From Armatimonadetes bacterium Uphvl-Ar2 (GTDB taxonomy: Bacteria; Armatimonadota; Fimbriimonadia; Fimbriimonadales; Fimbriimonadaceae), in contig CP021424.1 of assembly GCA_002162095.1 (NCBI GenBank), positions 2,170,001 to 2,234,000 of the forward strand: 64,000 nt of DNA. The letters run 5' to 3'. The notes under the pieces were generated by a model that saw nothing but the letters and a program-made list of their open reading frames with translations, did not search any database and had not been told where the DNA came from. Positions 50,205 to 59,876 of this stretch are shown piece after piece. A program made the translations under genes and the position numbers. Position 1 is the first letter of the stretch; each line of letters begins with the position of its first letter.

Positions 50205-50813
50205 ATGGCGAACTACATTGACAAGCTCAAGGATCTGACCGTCGAGCGCAGCCTGCTGCACCGCGTGGTGGTGGCCGAAGAAGCCAACGCCCGCCAAGGC
50301 ACGCAGAGCGCCAAGACGCGCAGCGAAACCCGGGGTGGCGGCCGCAAGCCGTACAAGCAGAAGAAGACCGGTAACGCCCGCCAAGGGACGATCCGTGCGC
50401 CGCACTACGCGCATGGTGGTATGGCCCTGGCCGTCAAGCCGCGCGATTACACCAAGAAGGTGAACCGCAAGGAGCGACGCCTGGCCCTCGCCGGTGCGCT
50501 GAGCGCCCGCGTGAACGCTGGCGACGTGACGGTGGTCGACAAGATCGCCTTCGCCAAGCCGAGCACTAAGGAAGCCATCGCTTTCCTCACCAAGCACAAG
50601 GTGAACGATGTTCGCCGCGTGTTGGTGATTCTGGAAGAACACGATCCGATCACGTATCTGTGCTTCCGCAACCTGCCGAACGTTGAAGTCCGCGTCGCCC
50701 CCAACAAGGCGGGCCAGGGCACGGCGTTCTCGACGCGAGACCTGCTCGTGGCGCACAAGATTGTGATGGCCAAAGGCGTCTCCAGCAAGCTAGAAGAGGT
50801 TTGGAGCAAGTGA
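50205..50813 (+). CDS. rplD: 50S ribosomal protein L4
   Basis: 202 residues, starting two bases after the rplC stop. Landmarks: SLLHRVVVAEEANARQGTQSAKTRSE, the exit-tunnel loop RGGGRKPYKQKKTGNARQGTIRAPHYAHGG and the C-terminal RDLLVAHKIVMAKG. In many bacteria L4 also regulates its own operon. The stop overlaps rplW (GTGA). Confidence 0.98.
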   Translation: MANYIDKLKDLTVERSLLHRVVVAEEANARQGTQSAKTRSETRGGGRKPYKQKKTGNARQGTIRAPHYAHGGMALAVKPRDYTKKVNRKERRLALAGALSARVNAGDVTVVDKIAFAKPSTKEAIAFLTKHKVNDVRRVLVILEEHDPITYLCFRNLPNVEVRVAPNKAGQGTAFSTRDLLVAHKIVMAKGVSSKLEEVWSK

Positions 50814-51153
50814 AAGATCCGCACCTGATCATTGTTCGCCCGCATATCACGGAAAAGACCATGCGCCTCGCCACCGGCGACCCGCGCATCAAGGATCTCA
50901 AGAACGTCGAACGCTCCTACACCTTTGTGGTGAGCCCGACGGCCAACAAGATCGAGATCAAGTCGGCGATCGAAGACATCTACAACTCGGGCAAGAAGGC
51001 CAGTGAGCACATCACGGTATCGTCGGTCCGCACGATCAAGATGCACGGCAAGAAGCGCCGCGTGGGAGCCCGCTCGCAGGGTTACCGCCCGGACTGGAAG
51101 AAGGCCGTCGTGACCCTGGCCCCGGGCCAGATGATTGAGGACTTTGGAGTCTA

Positions 51154-51154
<1 letters not shown>
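50810..51154 (+). CDS. rplW: 50S ribosomal protein L23
   Basis: 114 residues from GTG 50810, overlapping the rplD stop by four bases; TTG 50801 is an in-frame alternative. L23 lies at the tunnel exit and docks trigger factor and SRP. Landmarks: [65 protein letters not shown]. The stop overlaps the rplB start (TAATG). Confidence 0.96.
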
Positions 51155-51984
<830 letters not shown>

Positions 51985-51996
51985 AGGAGAAGATCA

Positions 51997-52284
51997 ATGG
52001 CACGTAGTCTCAAGAAAGGGTTCTTCGTTGACGAACACCTACTCAAGAAAGTTGACGCGCTCAACGACGCGGATCAGAAGAAGTTGATCAAGACTTGGTC
52101 GCGACGGAGCACCATCATTCCCGACATGATCGGGCACACCATTGCAGTCCACGATGGCCGCAAGCATGTGCCGGTTTTGGTGACGGAAAACATGGTCGGT
52201 CACAAGCTCGGCGAATTTGCGCCCACGCGCACTTACAAAGGTCACGGCGGGTCCTTACCGGACCGGGGGACGCGACTGCGATAA
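51997..52284 (+). CDS. rpsS: 30S ribosomal protein S19
   Basis: 95 residues. 30S head protein contacting S13 and the B1 bridge. [75 protein letters not shown] lies before ATG 51997. An 85-base gap to rplV follows. Confidence 0.98.
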   Translation: MARSLKKGFFVDEHLLKKVDALNDADQKKLIKTWSRRSTIIPDMIGHTIAVHDGRKHVPVLVTENMVGHKLGEFAPTRTYKGHGGSLPDRGTRLR

Positions 52285-52369
52285 ACCGAGTCCTGAACGC
52301 TCGGGTGGGAGACAGCCATAATTGACGGTCGCGCCCCCCGAAACCGACAGGACCCGAGGGATAAACCTC

Positions 52370-52942
52370 ATGCAAGTAAGAGCAGTAGCAAAATTTGTCA
52401 AGTGCAAGCCGCTGATGGTGCGCCAGGTGGCCCGCGAACTTCGCGGCAAGCCGGCTCAGCAGATGGTGGATGTGCTCCGGTTTAAGCCGGGTCGCGGCGC
52501 GTTCGTCCTGCGAAAGGTGATCGCCAGTGCGATGGCCAACGCTCAGGAAAACCACGCCATGGATCCGCGGCAACTCATCATCGCCGAGATCAAGGTGGAT
52601 GAAGGACCGGCCATGAAGCGCATCATTGCGCGAGCCATGGGCCGAGCCAACCGCATCCTCAAGCGCACGGCGCACATCACGGTAGTGGTGGCGGACGACT
52701 TCCCGACGGAAGAGCGATCGCGAGGCGAAGGCAAAGCCAAGCCGCGACCGAAGCTCGCTGTCCCGGCTGGCAAGAAGAAGGCGGCTCCCAAGGCTGCCGC
52801 CGCTGTTGCCGAAGAAGTGAAGGAAGAAGTGACCGAAGAAGTGGTGGAAACGCCGGTGGAAGCCGAAGTGACGACCGAAACGGAAGTGACGGCGGAAACC
52901 CCGACCAACGACGCCGGCGAAGAGGCGCCTGAAACCAAGTAA
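52370..52942 (+). CDS. rplV: 50S ribosomal protein L22 with long acidic C-terminal tail
   Basis: 190 residues from ATG 52370 (MQVRAVAKFVKCKPLMVRQV). The first ~115 residues are a normal L22, including the exit-tunnel beta hairpin and RANRILKRTAHITVVV. The other ~75 residues are a Lys/Ala then Glu/Val/Thr-rich tail (EEVKEEVTEEVVETPVEAEV), absent from most bacteria. The in-frame start at 52322 is upstream of the conserved N-terminus and is rejected. Confidence 0.96.
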   Translation: MQVRAVAKFVKCKPLMVRQVARELRGKPAQQMVDVLRFKPGRGAFVLRKVIASAMANAQENHAMDPRQLIIAEIKVDEGPAMKRIIARAMGRANRILKRTAHITVVVADDFPTEERSRGEGKAKPRPKLAVPAGKKKAAPKAAAAVAEEVKEEVTEEVVETPVEAEVTTETEVTAETPTNDAGEEAPETK

Positions 52943-52945
52943 ACC

Positions 52946-54002
52946 ATGGGTCAAAAAATTCACCCGAACGGCTTTCGACTCGGAGTCATCCGAGGGCACG
53001 ATAGTCACTGGATCTTCCCCAAGAAGCAATACCGCGATGCCCTGGTGGGCGACCACCAGATTCGCACCTTCTTGAACGACAAGATCGGCAAGGGTCTTAT
53101 CAGCCGCATCGATATCGAACGAGCTGCCAACCGCGTCAAGGTGACGATTCTCACCTCGCGGCCGGGCGCCGTTATCGGTCGCGGAGGCAAGGGCATCGAC
53201 CAGATCAGCCAAGATCTGAACAAGTTGGTGCGAAAGTCCGACCCGACCGGCATGGTCCAGGTGAACGTGACGGAAGTCCGCCAACCCGAACTGGATGCCC
53301 AGCTGATTGCCGAGAACATCGCGCAACAGCTCGAAAAGCGTGTCAGCCACCGCCGCGCCATGCGGCAAAGCATGACTCGCGCCCAGCGCATGAACGTGCG
53401 CGGCATCAAGATCAAGGTCAGCGGTCGTTTGAACGGAGCGGAAATCGCCCGTACGGAAGCCGACATGGTAGGCAAGATCCCGCTGCACACGCTGCGGGCG
53501 GATATTGACTACGGTTACGGCATTGCCTATACGATCTACGGAACGGTGGGCGTCAAGGTGTGGGTGTATCGCGGCGAAGTGTTGCCCGAAAAGCAATTGG
53601 CCATGATGCAAACCCCGACCGCCGAAGAGCGTGGCCCGCGCCGCGAACGACGCGACCGCAACGATCGCGACCGAGGCCCCCGACCCGACCGTGGCCCGCG
53701 CCCCGAAGGTGGCGGTGATCGCCCCGATCGAGGCCCGCGCCCCGAAGGTGCTGGTGACCGACCCGACCGTGGCCCGCGCCCCGAAGGTGGTGCTCGACCG
53801 GACCGTGGTCCTCGCCCCGAAGGTGGTGGCGGCTACAGCGGTGGCGGTGGCGGCTTCAACCGTGGCGGCGGCCAGGCTGGCGGCGGTTTTAACCGTGGCC
53901 CGCGCCGCGACGAGAATCCCCGTGCGGGAGATGGCCTTGACCAAGGCCGACGCCGCACCAACAACGCACCCGCACCGGCACCGGTGAAGGAGGAAACGAA
54001 CA

Positions 54003-54016
<14 letters not shown>
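52946..54016 (+). CDS. rpsC: 30S ribosomal protein S3 with Arg/Gly-rich C-terminal tail
   Basis: 356 residues, versus about 220-240 in most bacteria. Residues 1 to ~222 are normal: [25 protein letters not shown] domain with [20 protein letters not shown], and the S3 C-domain with [23 protein letters not shown]. Residues ~223-356 are a disordered tail of DRGPRPEGG-type repeats, then Gly-rich ([15 protein letters not shown]) and Arg-rich segments. The tail recalls RGG RNA-binding regions. The end overlaps rplP by 14 bases, and the tail contains the rplP ribosome binding site. Confidence 0.96.
53667..53830 (+). repeat. tandem repeats coding the S3 tail
   Basis: Four imperfect units of 36-39 bases, each with a GGCCCGCGCCCCGAAGGTG-type core (near 53693, 53732, 53771 and 53807). 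They encode the [13 protein letters not shown]-type peptide repeat. Unit number could vary by slippage. Confidence 0.75.
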
Positions 54017-54478
<462 letters not shown>

Positions 54479-54482
<4 letters not shown>

Positions 54483-54688
54483 AAGGGCTGAAAGCTAAAG
54501 AACTGCGCGATAAGAGCGTGCCGGAACTGGAAGACTTGGTACGGGCCGAACGAGCGGGACTTTATAAGGCTCGCCGTGACCTCGTATTCCGTCAAACCAC
54601 GGACGTGGCTCAACTGAAGACTCGCCGCAAGAACATTGCGCGCCTTCTGACCCTCATCGAGGAGAAGAAGCGCGGAGGTGACGCATGA
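54479..54688 (+). CDS. rpmC: 50S ribosomal protein L29
   Basis: 69 residues. Two-helix protein at the tunnel exit. [52 protein letters not shown]. Four-base overlaps with both neighbours indicate coupled translation. Confidence 0.97.
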
Positions 54689-54960
54689 GCGAGAAGGAAG
54701 TGAAGGCCGTGGATCGCGGTGGCCGTAAGGTCCGCCGCGGCGTGGTCGCCAGCAACAAGATGGATAAGTCGGTGGTGGTTCGCCTCGACCGTGCTTACCA
54801 GCACCCGTTGTACGGCAAGACCGTCCGCCGCTCCAACCGAGTGACGGCCCACGATGAGCACTCCTGTGATATCGGCGACACCGTCGAAATCATGGAAACC
54901 CGACCGCTGAGCAAAACCAAGCACTGGCGCGTCGTGCGGATCATCGAGAAGGTCAAGTAA
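54685..54960 (+). CDS. rpsQ: 30S ribosomal protein S17
   Basis: 91 residues. 16S 5'-domain binding protein of the OB fold. RRGVVASNKMDKSVVVRLDRAYQHPLYGKTVRRSNRVTAHDE, IGDTVEIMETRPLSKTKHWRVVRI. A 109-base gap with a hairpin follows before rplN. Confidence 0.98.
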   Translation: MSEKEVKAVDRGGRKVRRGVVASNKMDKSVVVRLDRAYQHPLYGKTVRRSNRVTAHDEHSCDIGDTVEIMETRPLSKTKHWRVVRIIEKVK

Positions 54961-54969
54961 ACGACATTT

Positions 54970-54991
54970 GGCCAGGCGGCAACGCCTGGCC
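54970..54991 (+). other. hairpin with GCAA tetraloop between rpsQ and rplN
   Basis: GGCCAGGCG, GCAA, CGCCTGGCC: a perfect 9-bp stem with a stable GNRA tetraloop and no T tract. It is not a terminator; more likely an mRNA processing or stability element, or a protein-binding site. Confidence 0.5.
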
Positions 54992-55069
54992 CAAGACCCT
55001 ATGGGCATGGCGCGGATAAACGGTCCCCGCCCGCTGCCAACACGAAACTAAAACCAAGAGAGAAGAACC

Positions 55070-55441
55070 GTGATTCAACAGTTTTCCCGCCTGAAGGTGG
55101 CCGACAACTCCGGCGCGCGCGAGGTCATGTGCATCCGCGTGCTTAAGGGTTCTCAGCCCCGCTTCGGCTCCGTGGGAGACGTGATCGTGGCCAGCGTCAA
55201 GGCGGCAACGCCGAACATGCCCATCAAGAAGGGCGACGTGGTCAAGTGCGTCATCGTACGGTGCAAGAAGCACATTCGCCGCGCAGACGGTAGCACCCTG
55301 CGCTTCGACGACAACGCCTGCGTGGTCATTAACCCGCAGAACGGTGAGCCGCGTGGCACCCGTATCTTTGGCCCCGTGGCCCGCGAACTTCGCGATGGCA
55401 ACTACATGAAGATCGTGTCCCTCGCTCCGGAGGTGCTGTAA
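55070..55441 (+). CDS. rplN: 50S ribosomal protein L14
   Basis: 123 residues from GTG 55070 with AGAGAGAAG upstream. L14 forms bridges B5 and B8. [93 protein letters not shown]. Confidence 0.98.
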   Translation: MIQQFSRLKVADNSGAREVMCIRVLKGSQPRFGSVGDVIVASVKAATPNMPIKKGDVVKCVIVRCKKHIRRADGSTLRFDDNACVVINPQNGEPRGTRIFGPVARELRDGNYMKIVSLAPEVL

Positions 55442-55444
55442 GCC

Positions 55445-55861
55445 ATGCCGACCAAAGCCGAACTCAAATCTAAGAAGACGAAGCTGAAGCTGCGCAGCGG
55501 CGACCGCGTCATCATCATCGCTGGCAAGGATAAGGGTCAGATCGGTTTCATCGCCGCTGTGGACCCCGAAAAGCGCCGCGCTCTCGTGCTGCAAGACAAC
55601 GATGAGAACCCGGAAATGCCGAACCCGCTGAACGCGGCCGTGAAGCACAAGAAGGCTCGTTATCAAGGCGAGCAGTCCGCCCGCTATCGCATCCCGGCTC
55701 CGATCGACCTGAGCAACCTCATGCTGCTCGACCCGAAGGACAACAAGCCGACCCGCGTGGGCCGACGTAAGGAAGGAGACACCATCGTGCGGTACGCCAA
55801 GCGAAGTGGCACCACCCTCACCGACGCGCACAACGTGATGCTGAAAGGAGATAAGAAGTAA
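55445..55861 (+). CDS. rplX: 50S ribosomal protein L24
   Basis: 138 residues, longer than the usual ~105. KOW motif RSGDRVIIIAGKDKGQIGFIAAVDPEKRRALV at residues 17-48. The middle contains an extra segment (NPLNAAVKHKKARYQGEQSARYRIPAPIDL), and the end has the usual VGRRKEGDTIVRYAKRSG. Begins 50S assembly by binding 23S domain I. Confidence 0.95.
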   Translation: MPTKAELKSKKTKLKLRSGDRVIIIAGKDKGQIGFIAAVDPEKRRALVLQDNDENPEMPNPLNAAVKHKKARYQGEQSARYRIPAPIDLSNLMLLDPKDNKPTRVGRRKEGDTIVRYAKRSGTTLTDAHNVMLKGDKK

Positions 55862-55863
55862 CC

Positions 55864-56454
55864 ATGGCTCGCAAGTCTGCCACCAAGGAAGTTAGCGACG
55901 CGAATCCGGGCCTTGCGCCCAAGTCGCGCCTGCGCAAGATCTACGCCGAGAAGGTGGCGCCGCAACTGCAAGAGGAGTTCAAGTTCAGCTCCAAGATGCA
56001 GGTGCCGCGCATGGTCAAGATCGTGGTCAACATGGGCACCGGGATTGACGAAAAGGAACTGGAAGGCGCCATGCGCGATATGCGCGCGGTGACCGGTCAG
56101 CAACCCACCGCCACCGTGGCCCGCAAGTCGGTCTCCAACTTTAAGCTGCGCGAAGGCATGAAGATCGGGTGCCGCGTGACCCTCCGAGGCGAACGCATGT
56201 ACCACTTCTTCGACAAGCTGTGCACCGTGGCGCTGCCGCGCATCCGCGACTTCCAGGGCCTCAGCCCCAAGTCGTTCGATGGCCGAGGCAACTACACGTT
56301 CGGCCTCAAGGAACAGTTGGTGTTCCCGGAAATTGATTACGATTCGTTCGACAAGATCCGCGGGATGGACATCACGATTGTGACGACCGCCGCCAACGAC
56401 GCCGAAGCCCGCGCCTTCCTGAAGGCCATGGGCCTGCCGCTCCGCGAGAAGTAA
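55864..56454 (+). CDS. rplE: 50S ribosomal protein L5
   Basis: 196 residues. 5S rRNA-binding protein of the central protuberance. LRKIYAEKVAPQLQEEFKFSSKMQVPRMVKIVVNMGTG, GQQPTATVARKSVSNFKLREGMKIGCRVTLRGERMY, RIRDFQGLSPKSFDGRGNYTFGLKEQLVFPEID. The operon ends here: no rpsN, rpsH or rplF follow, and a terminator lies at 56489-56526. Confidence 0.98.
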   Translation: MARKSATKEVSDANPGLAPKSRLRKIYAEKVAPQLQEEFKFSSKMQVPRMVKIVVNMGTGIDEKELEGAMRDMRAVTGQQPTATVARKSVSNFKLREGMKIGCRVTLRGERMYHFFDKLCTVALPRIRDFQGLSPKSFDGRGNYTFGLKEQLVFPEIDYDSFDKIRGMDITIVTTAANDAEARAFLKAMGLPLREK

Positions 56455-56488
56455 GCCTCCCGCGCCGAGCAAGGCATACAAAGAATCA

Positions 56489-56526
56489 CCCCCGGACTCG
56501 AGAGAGTGCCGGGGGGTTTTCTTTTA
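56489..56526 (+). terminator. Rho-independent terminator after rplE
   Basis: CCCCCGG (56489-56495) / CCGGGGG (56509-56515) stem with additional ACT/AGT pairing, followed by TTTTCTTTT. It closes the ribosomal protein cluster. Confidence 0.85.
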
Positions 56527-56550
56527 GCCGGGAGGAGAGAAGCGACGACC

Positions 56551-57402
56551 TTACTGGTCGCCTCGCCCGTTCCAGTAGCGGTTGACTTCGTCTTCCGTGG
56601 TGCCCTGGCCGCGCAGCGACTGGATCGGCGGGAAGCTGACGTGCGAATCCAACCAGGACACCAGTACTCGCTTCTCGTCAAACCGGCCCCACAGTTGGCC
56701 TTGGCTGTTGGCGTTGGGGAAGGTGCCCGTCCATCCGTTGTAGGGGCTCAAGCCGGCCGGCACCGGCACGGCAAACGGCGGCTCGATGCGCGAATAGCCC
56801 ACATCGTTGCGGATGAGACCGAAGCCCGCCCCGTTCAGGCCCGGCACCACTTTGTCCTTCATCGTCGCCTCGGCAAAGACAATCGTCTGCGCGCTGGCTT
56901 CAAACGAGGTCGTGCTGCGGCCGCTGAAGTTGCTCACCGGGCGGCCCGCCACGATGCTCACCGTCACGTCGTTGAGGTAGCGGAAGTTGTAACCGTAGGA
57001 AGGATTCGCCGCGTAGAGGTAGTCCTTGAACCCCGAGTTGGGGTCGAAGCGGCCCCGACCGGCCGAATCGCGCAGCAAGGGGTCATCGCCCTTGTCCTCC
57101 GGGCAAAGGAAGATCTGACGGTTCTTGGTGTAGGGCAACATCAACAGCGGATAGTAGTAGAAGCCCTGCGCCGTCGGGTACGTCGTGTCCGCCGGGTTGA
57201 ACCAGAACAGTTGCGGCAATTGATCGTCATAGTCGGCCACATAGAGCAGGTTGGCGGTGCCAATTTGCTTCATGTTGTTCAGGCTCTGCGTTTTTTTGGC
57301 CGCCGACTTTGCCCTCGCAAACACCGGGAACAGGATCGAGGCGAGAATGGCAATGATGGCAATGACGACGAGTAACTCGATGAGAGTAAACGCGCGGCGC
57401 AT
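56551..57402 (-). CDS. prepilin-like protein with FTLIELL N-terminus (second copy)
   Basis: 283 residues. MRRA then [25 protein letters not shown], again with Ala before the presumed cleavage site and Glu at +5. The globular part has [44 protein letters not shown] and a C-terminal [14 protein letters not shown], a variant of the ADGHVKF motif of this group. It is related to the gene at 12413 in layout but not close in sequence after residue 60. Probably exported and processed by a prepilin peptidase. Confidence 0.88.
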   Translation of the reverse strand: MRRAFTLIELLVVIAIIAILASILFPVFARAKSAAKKTQSLNNMKQIGTANLLYVADYDDQLPQLFWFNPADTTYPTAQGFYYYPLLMLPYTKNRQIFLCPEDKGDDPLLRDSAGRGRFDPNSGFKDYLYAANPSYGYNFRYLNDVTVSIVAGRPVSNFSGRSTTSFEASAQTIVFAEATMKDKVVPGLNGAGFGLIRNDVGYSRIEPPFAVPVPAGLSPYNGWTGTFPNANSQGQLWGRFDEKRVLVSWLDSHVSFPPIQSLRGQGTTEDEVNRYWNGRGDQ

Positions 57403-57540
57403 GGACAGATTCTGTGGAAAGCGTCTCCTGGTCCTATTGTCTGAAATGATGATCTCGTTGTCGAAAATGACGAATCTTGCTCAGTCGTCAAAAGCCACTT
57501 AACTGATTTGACGGTGCTTGTCTGTCAGGACGAACAAGAG

Positions 57541-58347
57541 TTACATGCCCACGCCGGTATAAACGCGGCGGCCATAGTGCCACAGCAGCCGGTAACCCGC
57601 GTAGGCCACCACAATCCAGGCCAATTGCCCGCCCAACGCCTGCAGCATCTGCGCCTCGGTCATGCGACCCATAATCGCCCGGGTCGGCACGTCCAGTTGG
57701 TAGTAAAAGGGCGTCCAGGCGGCCAGGGTGCGCACCCACTCGGGCATCAGGTCCACCGGCACCAGTCGCCCGCTCAAGAAGAGCATAGGGAAGTAGTAGA
57801 GGTTGAAGATCGAATCAATCTCGCCAGTGAACATAGCGATCAGCCCCAGCGCCGTCACCACCAACACGCTCACAAGGTGTCCGCCCAAGATCAGCGCCCA
57901 GACCTGCCAACCGAAGTAGAGTTGCGCCCCGCCCAGCCACTGCCAGAACATCACGACAAAGATCACCATCCAGGGCAAAAACAGCGCCGAGCGCACCACG
58001 CGCCAGGCCAGGTTGCGGGCCAGGATGAACTGCAAATACGAGAACGGCCGGATGAGGTGCGACGTGAACACGCCCTCGCGGATCTCGTAGCCGATCTCCC
58101 ACATAAAGTGGCTGCTGATCAGCGTGGAGGCGAACAGCATCACGAGGTAGTAGAGCACGAAGTCGGGCGCCCCGTAGCCCGCAATCTCGCCGCCTCGGCT
58201 GGCCGCAATCCATACAAACGGCATGGTGACCGCCGTGCTGACGTCCGTGAGAATCCAGATGACTCCCGCCGCCTTGTAGGTGATGCCTTCCTGGATGTAA
58301 ATGTTGAGGAAGGCCAGCCATTGGCGCACAATCAACGGCAGGGACAT
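57541..58347 (-). CDS. ABC-2 type permease (DUF990-like)
   Basis: 268 residues from ATG 58347, about six membrane segments (e.g. VIWILTDVSTAVTMPFVWIAA, FVLYYLVMLFASTLISSHFMW, ALFLPWMVIFVVMFWQWLGG, WALILGGHLVSVLVVTALGLIAMF). It has the pattern of the uncharacterised ABC-2 permeases COG4587/COG3694, including IREGVFTSHLIRPFSYLQFILARNLAWR and the FYYQLDVPTRAIMG motif before the last segments. Its ATPase and second permease are not adjacent. The longer reading from 58803 runs across the divergent sigma factor gene and is rejected. Confidence 0.87.
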   Translation of the reverse strand: MSLPLIVRQWLAFLNIYIQEGITYKAAGVIWILTDVSTAVTMPFVWIAASRGGEIAGYGAPDFVLYYLVMLFASTLISSHFMWEIGYEIREGVFTSHLIRPFSYLQFILARNLAWRVVRSALFLPWMVIFVVMFWQWLGGAQLYFGWQVWALILGGHLVSVLVVTALGLIAMFTGEIDSIFNLYYFPMLFLSGRLVPVDLMPEWVRTLAAWTPFYYQLDVPTRAIMGRMTEAQMLQALGGQLAWIVVAYAGYRLLWHYGRRVYTGVGM

Positions 58348-58443
58348 CCCTTGTATCTTGACTAGCTCGCGGTCGAATTGCAAGGTCCAATAGGCGGGGT
58401 TTGGCGTAACGAGGGAGGAATCCGCACGTCCGACCCAAGTAAC

Positions 58444-59088
58444 ATGATCGCGAGGACTGCCATTCGCCTGGATATGCCGCCCCGATCCGCGTCGTCCGAA
58501 CCGGAACACATCCGTGTCGCCGACGATGATATCGCCCTGGTTCTCCGCGCTAAGCGCGGCGACGAGGTGGCGATCGGGATGCTGTTTACCAAGCACCGCG
58601 ATCTGGTTTACCGATTTGTCCTGAACATGGTCCGCAACCGGGACGAGGCCGAAGACATCACCCAAGAGGCGTTTGTCCGGGCGTTCCGCAATATCGACAA
58701 GTATCAGGACCGCGCCAAGTTCACCACTTGGCTGCTGCGTATCGCGACCAACCTCTGCACCGACCGCGCCCGCATGACGCAGCGTCGGACCGTGCTCGAA
58801 CAAGAGCAGGTGGGAGAGGGTTTACGATGGATGACGGAAGGATCTACCGAAGATCCTAATGAGAACCTTTTACAGGATCATCGCCGAGAGATTCTTCGTC
58901 AAGCGTTGGAGAGTCTTTCCGAAGCCAATCGCGCCCTCATCATCATGCGAGACATCGAAGAAATGGAATACGCAGATATAGCGGCCACGCTGGGATGCAC
59001 CGTGGGCGGGGCCAAGCTGAGGGTGTTGCGAGCGCGCCGGGCACTCCGAGATCGCATCCTGCCCCTGATGGAGGAAGACCAAGACTGA
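58444..59088 (+). CDS. ECF-type RNA polymerase sigma factor
   Basis: About 214 residues from ATG 58444; ATG 58474 is also possible. Region 2: LFTKHRDLVYRFVLNMVRNRDEAEDITQEAFVRAFRNIDKYQ and FTTWLLRIATNLCTDRAR. Region 4: QALESLSEANRALIIMRDIEEMEYADIAATLGCTVGGAKLRVLRARRAL, the helix-turn-helix that binds the -35. Regions 1 and 3 are missing, as in extracytoplasmic-function sigma factors. Its stop overlaps the start of a membrane protein (TGATG), the usual sigma/anti-sigma arrangement. Confidence 0.93.
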   Translation: MIARTAIRLDMPPRSASSEPEHIRVADDDIALVLRAKRGDEVAIGMLFTKHRDLVYRFVLNMVRNRDEAEDITQEAFVRAFRNIDKYQDRAKFTTWLLRIATNLCTDRARMTQRRTVLEQEQVGEGLRWMTEGSTEDPNENLLQDHRREILRQALESLSEANRALIIMRDIEEMEYADIAATLGCTVGGAKLRVLRARRALRDRILPLMEEDQD

Positions 59089-59876
59089 TGGCACGTGGCG
59101 ACGAACAACTGAACCGCATTTTTGAGCAGGGTCTTGCGGGATCCTCGGCGGAAGAGCGCCAACTGATGGCCATCCGCGAGGGGTTGAAGTCTCTCAAGAC
59201 GGACGTGTCTTGTCCGGTGGAATTTGACGACGTGATGCGCCGCGTGCGCACCGAATCGGTGGCACTGCCCGCAGCGGCCAAGGGTGGCCTCCGGTTGCCC
59301 TGGATGTGGGGCGGCACGATGGCCGTGGCCGCCACCGTGGTGGCCTTCGCCGTCTTTATGTCGCGTCCGCAGACGGCGGTTTCGCCCACTCTGGCGGTAG
59401 ATTCGCCCACCACAGCGCCTCTCACGGCCCCGCTGGCGGCGCCCGATGCGGCTCCGGAAACCGATAGTGCGGCCTCGGCTCTGGCTGACCAGCCCGTAGC
59501 CCTCGGCGCGACGGATCTGGATAGCGCGCCCGCGACCGCGGACAACCCGGTGGCCGCGCTGAAGCGAGAAGTCGCCAACCCGCGCCGCAGCTCGGCTCGG
59601 CGAAGCCGGCCGGTCTCGCGCCCCGCGCCCGCACCCGTGACGCTCGCTCCGGCCAACATGCCGATGGCGCGCGCCAGTGGCTTGCCGGGCAATGCGGAAT
59701 CGAGCGGCCTGGGTGGATCGGGTGGCGGGGCTCCCGCGATGGCCATGGCAGCGGCCGACCAAGCGCCCAAGGAAGAAAGCGTGCCGGTGGTCTTGATTTC
59801 TGAGCGTTCGGGGCCGGTGACGGGCCAAAACGCGGCCTTTGAAGTGGAAAGTGACGATGTGGTTTTTGGCGGTTAA
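59088..59876 (+). CDS. putative membrane anti-sigma factor
   Basis: 262 residues, start overlapping the sigma factor stop. Cytoplasmic residues 1-62 (LNRIFEQGLAGSSAEERQLMAIREGLKSL) are followed by one membrane segment (LPWMWGGTMAVAATVVAFAVFM, about 64-86) and a long Ala/Pro/Ser-rich periplasmic region. The HxxxCxxC zinc anti-sigma motif is absent, so assignment rests on gene order, topology and coupling. The tail contains a Gly/Met-rich stretch (GGSGGGAPAMAMAAAD) and ends ESDDVVFGG. Confidence 0.6.
   Translation: MARGDEQLNRIFEQGLAGSSAEERQLMAIREGLKSLKTDVSCPVEFDDVMRRVRTESVALPAAAKGGLRLPWMWGGTMAVAATVVAFAVFMSRPQTAVSPTLAVDSPTTAPLTAPLAAPDAAPETDSAASALADQPVALGATDLDSAPATADNPVAALKREVANPRRSSARRSRPVSRPAPAPVTLAPANMPMARASGLPGNAESSGLGGSGGGAPAMAMAAADQAPKEESVPVVLISERSGPVTGQNAAFEVESDDVVFGG

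Noticed and set aside
53667-53830. CRISPR-like array
   Set aside because: Repeat units are in frame, encode a peptide repeat in S3, and have no unique spacers.
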